From contig NC_053036.3 in the NCBI RefSeq assembly GCF_002575655.3, positions 647,921,387 through 647,985,386 on the forward strand: a stretch of 64,000 nt of DNA, in the 5' to 3' direction. A model generated the notes under the pieces. That model saw only the letters and a list, made by a program, of their open reading frames with translations, made no database searches and was not told where the DNA came from. This document shows positions 57,000-64,000 of this stretch, one piece after another; the first letter of the stretch is position 1, and the number at the start of each line of letters is the position of its first letter. Position numbers and translations under genes: made by a program. The DNA comes from Aegilops tauschii subsp. strangulata. Taxonomy: Eukaryota > Streptophyta > Magnoliopsida > Poales > Poaceae.

Positions 57000-57690
57000 G
57001 CATCCAGATCCAGACGGGGGCCGGAAAGGCAGGTTCCGGAACAGATAGATCCATACTCTTCCTACCCTTTTTATCGGTAGTATTAGTCCACCCCACGCAG
57101 GGCACGGCCCGGTCCAGCCCTGATACATTACAATTCGTGTGAAAAGAAAACATACAAGTGGAGGGAAACTGGGATATGAATCTACGACCGAACTCTTTTC
57201 AGCTCCGGGCGTGTAGGGACGCCCTCATGAACAGTACATTCAAAACGGAAAGATAGAAAACAAAATAAAAATATGGGAAACGTTACACATCACCCGGCGG
57301 ATAATCACGTTTGCGTCTGCCCCCTCGGTTGCTTGCCACGCGTCCCCTGTGGACCGCACCAGCACATTCTTTGCAACAGCCATGGCTCGTACCTTATCCT
57401 CATCTCCTCAATCTCATTCCTGAATCAACGGTGCCAAGCGAGATGGTCGTCTGCACCATGAGTGTGCCCTTGCTCGCCACCGCCACGTGCTGACAGCCAT
57501 CCTCACCGGCTAGGCAGGCCTTTGCCGTCATCACCAGTCGCCGCGGCGGTGCACCATTGCAGCTAGGCCTCACACCGATCGTCGCCGTTGTCACCCGCTT
57601 CCACCATGACGGCCGGCCGCGTGCGGTGCGCCACCTCGCCAGTGAGGTGAGCTTGTCGTCGCTCCTCTCTCACCACCATTCGACGGAAGC
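57000..57690. other. Upstream region of the DUF6598 pseudogene, no gene seen
   Basis: Includes GC-rich low-content ORFs at 57273-57594 without recognisable domains. Nothing is supported. Confidence 0.4.
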
Positions 57691-57955
57691 AACATGGTAG
57701 TTGTTTCTGCAACGCAACCGTTGTTTCAGGAATTGTTTCTGCAACGCGGCCGTTGTTTCAGGAATTGTTTCTGCAATCTTCAAATTTTTGCAACATGGTA
57801 GTTGTTTCTGCAACGCAGCCGTTGTTTCAGGAATTGCTTTTGCAACACGGCCGTTGTTTCAGGAATTGTTTCTGCAACGCGATCATTGTTTTAGGATTGT
57901 TTCTGCAATTCGGCCGTTGTTTCTGCAACTGGTTTGTTGTTTCAGGAATTAGTGT
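57690..57955. repeat. Minisatellite, about 32-bp unit
   Basis: Roughly seven imperfect copies of a unit like TTGTTTCTGCAACGCGGCCG followed by TTGTTTCAGGAA. It is probably internal sequence of an unidentified transposon. The frame is open by chance. Confidence 0.85.
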
Positions 57956-58047
57956 GTCGGGAAGGCAACGAGCCGTGTGCGAGGAGTTAGATCGGACGAC
58001 TCGTGCGGGGAGATTCGACGGCTGTCGAGGTGGTGGATGTTTACTAG

Positions 58048-58065
58048 ACGTCTACCGGTAGACGT
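58048..58065. other. Perfect 18-bp palindrome
   Basis: ACGTCTACCGGTAGACGT equals its own reverse complement. It sits between the minisatellite and the inverted-repeat element at 58090 and may be a transposon terminus or a chance event. Confidence 0.8.
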
Positions 58066-58089
58066 GTAGCGCTCACCTAAAAATATATG

Positions 58090-58301
58090 AAATTTAGTGA
58101 CATCAAATATGCTCAAACTTTTTAGGTGCTTGCATGATTGCATGCAGAAAAAACATTAGAGGAGCTCTACACAAGAAAAAGATTCCATTGCTCCAAGTTT
58201 GTAACACTTTTGAGCACACATTATTGTTTCTCATGTGGACACCTTTCTTTCTAGGCGAAAATTTGCAAGCACGTTTGAGCATATTTGATGTCACGAAATT
58301 T
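58090..58301. mobile_element. Inverted-repeat MITE-like element, 212 bp
   Basis: A 29-bp left arm at 58090-58118 (ending GACATCAAATATGCTCAAAC) is matched by the inverted right arm at 58273-58301 with about one mismatch. Weaker pairing continues inward (GTGCTTGCA/TGCAAGCAC). No coding capacity. Target duplication not resolved. Confidence 0.75.
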
Positions 58302-60540
58302 TAGTATTTTTTATTTTATTTTCTAATTTTTTTTCACAATTTATTGTTCATGAGGGTGTCCCTGCACTGGGAGGTACCACACCTTTCTCAACTCGCAAAT
58401 CCACCCCCTTCTTCTACCCATCGCCAGATTGACCTCACCTCTGGAGTCTCTCGCCATCGTCTCCCTCTTATCGGCGCTCGCGGATCTCAACCGTCTCCTA
58501 CACATTCTGGATTTGGGATTGGAGAGTTATCCTTCCCACCCCGTGCCCTTCATCCGACATGAATCACAGCAGAGGGGACTCCCTAACTCACGAGCTCAAG
58601 CGGCTGGCTGGGGCAATGGACTGGGTAAATCCAGCGCATAGAAATCTGAGCTCAAGCTAGTCACGCGCATCGTGGCAAAGACAGCTCAGGACGAGTGGGA
58701 TCGGATCTTTCAAATAGAGGTACGCCAATCAAAGCCATGGTGTTTCAGATTTTTAAATTTTTTTTGCTATTGCTTTTGATTTGGCAAACTATTCTTAGCG
58801 GCTGATTGGCTAGCAACTTGCGCTCGGTTGTGCACGGCTCGTTGGATCAAAACTGATCCAACGCACCATGTTCGACGATATGGCCCTACACACCGCTTTT
58901 GGTGGTCAAACTTACCTCTTTTGTCCTACGCTCTCCGCCACTCGTTCTCTCCCTGTGGTCTTCTTCCTCGTGCGTCTTTTCCTTCCACACCTTCATTTTC
59001 TTATTTTCTCCTCCACCTTCCTTGTCCGCCATGAGAGGAACAACACCAGTGCTCTCGCGCACATCATTTTGGTGGCCATCATCGGTGTCGTGCTCCTCCC
59101 TCACGGAATTAGGGCCGGCGTCGCTGGCGAAGGTGGTGCAGCGGCTTGTGGGGGTGCTGGGACCGCCAAGCGAAGGTGCTGGAACGGCCTGATGGCGAGC
59201 CTGCGAGATGCAATAGCCAGTGACGATGTTGCAACCATCGGTGGATTTTTTAGTGGAACCACTGTTCGGATATGTTGGAACCAGTGAGCGACTTTGTTGG
59301 CACCATGCAGTGAAGGTGCGGGATCGCCGGAAGAATTTTGCTGGAACCACCAGAGGAATTTGTTGGAATCGATGAGCTGGTTCGCTAGAACTAGTGTTTA
59401 GGGATGCTGCATCCACGATGGCGAGCGGTCAGGGGAGTTGTTGGGACCGACAATATCTTTTGATGGAACTGGTAGGTGGATTTGCTAGAACCAGTGACTC
59501 AGATGTTACATCCATGGCAGTGACAGTTGCGGAGGTGCTTGAACACAAGGTTTTGTTGCTGCAAACAGTGAGATGGATTGTTGGAATCAGCAAATGCTCA
59601 GTCTTGGGATGGGGGCGCAGCGTGAGCTGCGACTGGCGACCAGAGAACAACTACAACCGTGGGCTAGAAAAGCTGCAACAGCGATGCACGAAACTGCAAC
59701 CGTGGTACTGCGAGCGTCGGCGTGCACTGCCACTGACTAACCAACACGAACGTTGACGAGGGTGTGTGTGGCCATGGCGGGAGGCGGCGACCGGAGAGGG
59801 CTACTTTGCTGCAAAAATGGAGGCATGCATTTTGCTAGGAATATGAACCTGCTGCAACCCATGGTGAGGACAACCAACTGCAGGTGACGGGAGGATGACA
59901 GGCATCAAAAGCGACAATGTGCGGCCTGCTACGATGGCTGGGGAGGGCGGCAAGCAAGTGGCAAAGCTCCCGAGGGTTGGGGTGCTGCTGCTTCTGCGTA
60001 AGGTGGAAGAAGTGACGGAATCAGACCGAACGACCGAGCCAGATCACATCGCGCGGCGGGCATTGGGCCGATCGAAAGTTGGGTCAGCCAATCGGTGCCA
60101 ACATCGCCCTTTTGATTTACCGTCCGTTGTTGGTTGTGGGTACAAAACCACTCATTTTGTTTTGCATGTTCTTGAGGCAATACAAGATCTCACGAGCATA
60201 TGGAACACACCATTATTAGTTTTTCGCTAGGAGTAACATCATTCGAGATCTCACAAACATGAATAATATTTCTTGATATATACCAGCACAAAGATTATAC
60301 AACATGCATGTCCGACAGATATCCTTTTGCGCCGACCAAAGAGAAAACTCCACCATTGTCGATAAAGTATCTAATTCAAGCAAAATACTAACACCATAGG
60401 CTCTAGATATCTAGTTTAGAAAATATATGAAGGCCACTACCCCACCTAGATTCTGGGTCATTGCTTCCTCTTATTCGTAACTTATTTAGGGTATACGTGA
60501 TCCCTTCTTTTACGGTTGCTAGACCGTCAACTTTATAGTT
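58302..60540. other. Transposon-like non-genic region
   Basis: From about 59220 to 59600 it holds repeated imperfect words such as TGTTGGAACCAGTGAG, GCTGGAACCA and TTGTTGGAATC, similar in style to the minisatellite at 57690. A GC-rich tract spans 58830-59190. ORFs (for example 58868-59287 +) show no recognisable domain. I do not support a gene here. Confidence 0.4.
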
Positions 60541-60542
60541 CA

Positions 60543-61319
60543 AATTACTCAACCTTGTTCATCAGCATAAAGCTTGTACTCGTTGATTTCATCAACATAT
60601 TGTAGTTCAGGGTTTTCTCCTCCATGGCGCGCCTTCAGATCTTTGATCTGGTTTGGCACCCAGCTTGAAAACGGGACTTCACCGTGGGAATCCGTGGTGT
60701 ATTCACCGAGGTTCCGGCCTGGGGCAAAAGTTTCGATCTGGCTGAGGTGGCCAGTCGAATCGGCATGGAGGGTGATGTTGCCGAAGACGAGAAGTTGTCC
60801 TGGCAGGAAAGTCATGTCGTAGCTGACCTAATCGCCGATCTGAAGGCGCGCCATTGAACCGCTTCGACTACAGAGAGGGAGCTGCATGGGCCGCCAATGA
60901 AATCCAACAGATCTCGGGAAGGGGGTCCTGAGCTGGTAGTCTTACACGATGGTAACAGAGACACATGATTTACCCAGGTTTGGGTTTTCTTGAAGAGATA
61001 GTACCCTACGTCCTGCTCTGATTGTATTGATCTCGATCGGGTCCAAAGTAGAAGTTGATCTACCACGAGATTGTGTGTATGAGAGTTTTTGTCTACGGTC
61101 CTCACCCCTCGGCTTATATATATGTCGGGGGTGCCGGGTTTACATAAGTCAGTTACGGGGTAGTCGCGACGAAGACGATCTCAAAGTTTTGTATGCGTAG
61201 TATTTGAGAGTTATCCACCTGGTGTTGTGGGCAAGCCGATCGTGGCCAACTGGTTGATCATTTTGGCGGTCCTTGGCCCGGCTCATATGTCAAGCACCCC
61301 CTAGTCTAGGACACCGTCA
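60543..61319 (-). mobile_element. LTR retrotransposon remnant (LTR plus leader or coding edge)
   Basis: The minus strand starts TGACGGTGTCCTAGACTAGG at 61319, a start I associate with grass gypsy-type LTRs. It contains a TATATATAAGCCGAGG promoter-like tract near 61115 and ends with an LTR-leader pattern (CAGGACGTAGGG then CCAAACCTGGGTAAATC near 60975-61010). Further on, an 88-residue open frame (60549-60815) of unrecognised type ends near 60549. No second LTR was found. Confidence 0.5.
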
Positions 61320-61715
61320 CCTAATTAGAACTCGTTGGCGGAAAATTTGAATGGGGCAAAATGCAGAAGGAATCTTTAAACTAGGGGATCAAAATGTGAC
61401 GATTTGGAGGTAAAATCTGTCACAATCGTGTATTTTCGGGGTAAAAATGTAATTAATTCTTTAATAAAAGGTGAAACTGGGGGGGGGGGGGGGACTCCTT
61501 TTTGGTCAAAATTGAAATGAACACTGAAGAGAGCCGTAATTTCAGACGCCATAGAAATTTTTCACATTATTATTTTCCTAGACAATCACAATCATCATAA
61601 TTATTTTTCGCAATCACCAATCTAGAACTACTACTGTTATACCCGGGATCCCAGACTAGAACCACTAAAAAAGAATCTCCAGAGTTCAGACCGGCCACCG
61701 CGCTCGCTTGCTTGC
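61320..61715. other. 3' flank of the asparaginase gene
   Basis: Non-coding. Contains a 15-G homopolymer at 61479-61493 and the likely 3' UTR of the gene on the minus strand. No second gene is seen. Confidence 0.5.
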
Positions 61716-63136
61716 TCACTCCCAGATGCCGATTTCCATGAATCCGTCCTCGGTGGCGCAGCCCCGGAACATGCCGGTGCAGTTGAAACCGTAGGCCACC
61801 TCTCCGGTGCCAGACACGGCGATGAGACCCGCGAAACCCTCGTCGAGCCGCTCCTTTATGCAAAAGTCCACGGCCTCCTGGAGAGCGAGGCCCTTGTACT
61901 CCATGACGGCAGCCACGTCCCGCGCCAGCGTGGAGCGGATGATGGCCTCGCCCTCGCCCGTGCACGACACGGCGCAGTGCCCGCACGCGTAGGTGCCCGC
62001 GCCGATGAGCGGCGAGTCGCCGATGCGGCCCGTCATCTTGTTCATGAGGCCGCCCGTGGACGTGGCCGCCGCCGTGTGGCCGCTAGAGTCCACCACCGCG
62101 CACCCCACCGTCTCTGGCGCGTAGAAGCTGATGGGCAGCCCGTTCATCACCATGCCGCTCTTATTGTGGCTTTCCGACGCTGCGGCCTCGGCGAGCGGGA
62201 TGCGGTAGTCGAAGAGGATGCTGTTGGACTCCTTGGCGAGCTTGAGCATGCCTACGTTCTCCTCCGTCATGAAGTAGCTATTGTCCACGACCTCCAAGCC
62301 CTGCAAGCACATCAAAGTTAATTTGAAGCCAAATAAAACCAACACATTCCACTAGTAAAATTGTCTTTAATCTCAGTTAACTCTGCTTGATGCAAATAAA
62401 GATCAACACATTCCACAGGAAACATAATCAAGTTTATAGTTTCCTTATTGAGTGGGGGTGCATTCATCCTAGGTACGCCCTCTCTCTCAGTTTATAGGGC
62501 GTGCGCGTATCCCTAGGTCGTCAATTTGACCAACCTAACACAAGTCATATATAACAAAAAAAATATACCAATATAAACTTCAGATGTTTTATTTTCAAAA
62601 GGTATAATTTTGTGTTATATAATTTATATTAGGGTGATAAAATTGACAATCTAGATATACGTGTAGGACTTGTAAACTGAAACGGAGGGAGTAGGAAACA
62701 TAATCAACAGAGGTAAAACTGAATCTCAATTCATTACTACCTGCTCGCGGGCGAATTCCTCGGCGCCATCGAAGGCGAGGTAGGAGTGTGGGGACTTGTC
62801 CATGACGCGGCGCGCCAGGGAGACGGGGTTGCGGACGGTGGAGACGCCCGAGACGGCGCCGCAGCGGCGGCCGCGGCCGTCCATGATGCTGGCCTCCATC
62901 TCGACGGTGCTGGCGCGAGTGAGCGCGGAGCCGCGGCCGGAGTTGAAGCAGGGGTCCGTCTCGAGCTCGCGCACCACGGCCTCCACGACGTCTAGCGCGG
63001 TGGCGCCGGATCGGAGCATGTCCACGCCCACCTGCAGGCACCGCGCCAGCACCCGCTCCGCCTCCTCCTGCCTGTGCTCCGGCAGGTTCGGGTCCACGCC
63101 CGCGCCGCCGTGGATGGCAATGGCCCAGCGCGCCAT
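61716..63136 (-). CDS. Isoaspartyl peptidase/L-asparaginase (plant type), 326 aa, 2 exons
   Basis: Exon 1 (62741-63136, 132 codons) and exon 2 (61716-62300) join in frame across a 440-bp intron (GTAGTAATG...TGCTTGCAG). The enzyme hydrolyses L-asparagine to aspartate and ammonia and cleaves isoaspartyl dipeptides; plants use it to release nitrogen stored as asparagine. It is an N-terminal-nucleophile hydrolase that cuts itself before the catalytic threonine, here about residue 196 in YAPETVGC. Supporting motifs are [10 protein letters not shown] at the start, [39 protein letters not shown] and [15 protein letters not shown]. It resembles Arabidopsis ASPGA1 (the potassium-independent class) from end to end, including glutamate before the nucleophile. 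Length is normal for the family and no defects are visible. Confidence 0.96.
62476..62691. mobile_element. Stowaway-like MITE in the asparaginase intron
   Basis: TA flanks the element (62474-62475 and 62692-62693). The right end reads AAACGGAGGGAG and the left end is a diverged CGCCCTCTCTCTCAGTTTA. AT-rich interior, no coding capacity. It makes up about half of the intron. Confidence 0.7.
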
Positions 63137-63240
63137 GCGTGTGCTGTTGGTGGTGGTGTGTTGTGCACTACGTTCTCTTCTTTCTTGTTGCTCTGTTGGT
63201 TGGTGTGTGTTGGAGAAGAAGGGATGGATATATGGCGCGG

Positions 63241-63247
63241 TATTTAT
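63241..63247 (-). promoter_or_regulatory. TATA box of the asparaginase gene
   Basis: The minus strand reads CCATAAATACC about 105 bp before the ATG. A second AT-rich motif (CCATATATCC) is 10 bp closer. A CT/GA-rich leader follows. Confidence 0.6.
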
Positions 63248-63249
63248 GG

Positions 63250-63740
63250 GGAATCAGCCACGAGAGAGAGACGATGGCGATGGAGCTCTCGTTCATATGG
63301 CATCAAATTACCACGTAATCTCGTGGGGGTGCGTGAGATTCTACTGCCGAAACCGCGGTCACTTGCGTTTCTAACAATTTTTATTACTAGGCTAGATGAA
63401 CTTTCCCATTGACGATCCCGTAAATTGGATCCATAAATCGTGATGGAGATCAGACCAGATCACCCATGAAGGAACTGCCAAATTCTGTGAGGTCGTGAGG
63501 CCTCAAATTAATACGGAGTAGATCAGATGATGCACTTTTGGCCTTGGTTTAGGAAAAGGAAAATCAATCTCGGTTGCCATTCCATTCAAAAGATGTTCCA
63601 GCTGTTGCCATTTCTCAATTATATATCTGGTCTTTATTTTAGCGAATTATCTGGTCTACCCACACCTGTTTTTAGGGTTACCCACACCATTTTGTCTTGA
63701 CGAGCCAAGGAAGATTAGGGATTCCATGTGTACTAGTATT
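63250..63740. other. Upstream intergenic sequence of the asparaginase gene
   Basis: No gene or clear transposon termini seen. Confidence 0.4.
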
Positions 63741-63744
63741 ATTA

Positions 63745-64000
63745 TTTTGGGCAGTAATACGCGCCGGCGCACCGGCCCAAATTTGGGCCGGTCAAGTCGC
63801 AGCCACACGATTTACCCTCTATTAACCATTAGATCTAATCCTCACCAAGTCAACGCAGTTCCTCTTCTTCCTCCGCGCGCTGGTGTCTGCCTCCATCTTT
63901 ACGCTTGTCATCCGCCTCAACGATGCAGTGGCACGCAGCTCCGTCGCTAACCGCTGCAGCACCGCCGCATCATCACCGGACTGCAGCTTGCCGCCCCGGA
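63745..64000. other. GC-rich sequence at window end with a 22-bp perfect palindrome
   Basis: A perfect palindrome at 63771-63792 (half-site ACCGGCCCAAA) lies just after GTAATACGCGCCGGCGC. The sequence then turns GC-rich and pyrimidine-rich, as at the end of a transposon or the start of another gene that leaves the window. Not enough sequence to decide. Confidence 0.4.

Noticed and set aside
58868..59287. 139-codon + ORF and its 176-codon antisense partner
   Set aside because: No domain, no splice partners, and located in a transposon-like repeat region.
60549..60815. 88-codon minus ORF considered as a host gene
   Set aside because: It lies next to an LTR-type promoter and leader, has no recognisable domain, and probably belongs to the retroelement remnant.
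1..64000. tRNA and rRNA genes
   Set aside because: No cloverleaf with conserved A/B box sequences or rRNA-like tracts was noticed. A tRNAscan-SE run would settle this.

Overview
The window looks like nuclear DNA from a Triticeae grass (wheat, Aegilops or barley type). This rests on copia LTRs of the BARE1/WIS/Angela clade, Stowaway and PIF/Harbinger elements, a MuDR-type element carrying a plant mobile domain gene, DUF6598 genes (a grass-expanded family), and intron-containing host genes. There is no bacterial gene organisation. Most of the window is transposon sequence. I support two intact host genes: an RS/acidic-repeat nuclear-type protein (14311-19255, +, four exons) and a plant asparaginase/isoaspartyl peptidase (61716-63136, -, two exons). 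A broken tandem DUF6598 pair lies between them.

Layout: 1-6507 is a decayed reverse-strand copia element whose 3' end lies outside the window. 6508-14300 holds a Harbinger relic, a Stowaway element, an LTR-like remnant and a diverged duplicated block (9006-10655 against 11229-13815), with a second Harbinger relic inside the second copy. 14311-19255 is the RS/acidic gene, with a coding 51-bp/96-bp tandem repeat. 18930-51010 is a decayed tandem array of about four units. Each unit derives from the last exon and 3' flank of that gene, and transposons have since split three of them: a Harbinger-type element with an intact cargo ORF (20281-22027), a LINE (about 24718-36060) that was itself split by a copia element (25385-33239), and a MuDR/plant-mobile-domain composite (about 37684-49789) that was itself hit by a copia fragment (42942-45025). 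51010-60540 is repeat-rich and contains the DUF6598 pseudogenes and two inverted-repeat or minisatellite patches. 60540-61319 is an LTR remnant, and 61716-63250 is the asparaginase gene with its promoter.

The most unusual content is: (a) the tandem duplication of a terminal exon, which leaves a second, phase-compatible last exon at 22811-22863; (b) a TIR element with perfect TAA target duplications that carries a TATA box and a 325-residue cargo ORF ending in a SUMO-interaction-like motif, but no transposase; (c) a composite element combining a MuDR transposase, a GRF zinc-finger gene, a PB1-like ORF and a seven-exon plant mobile domain gene, with clusters of strong hairpins (arms GACGCCA/TGGCGTC) between the genes. 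All comparisons were made by eye, and no database search was run.
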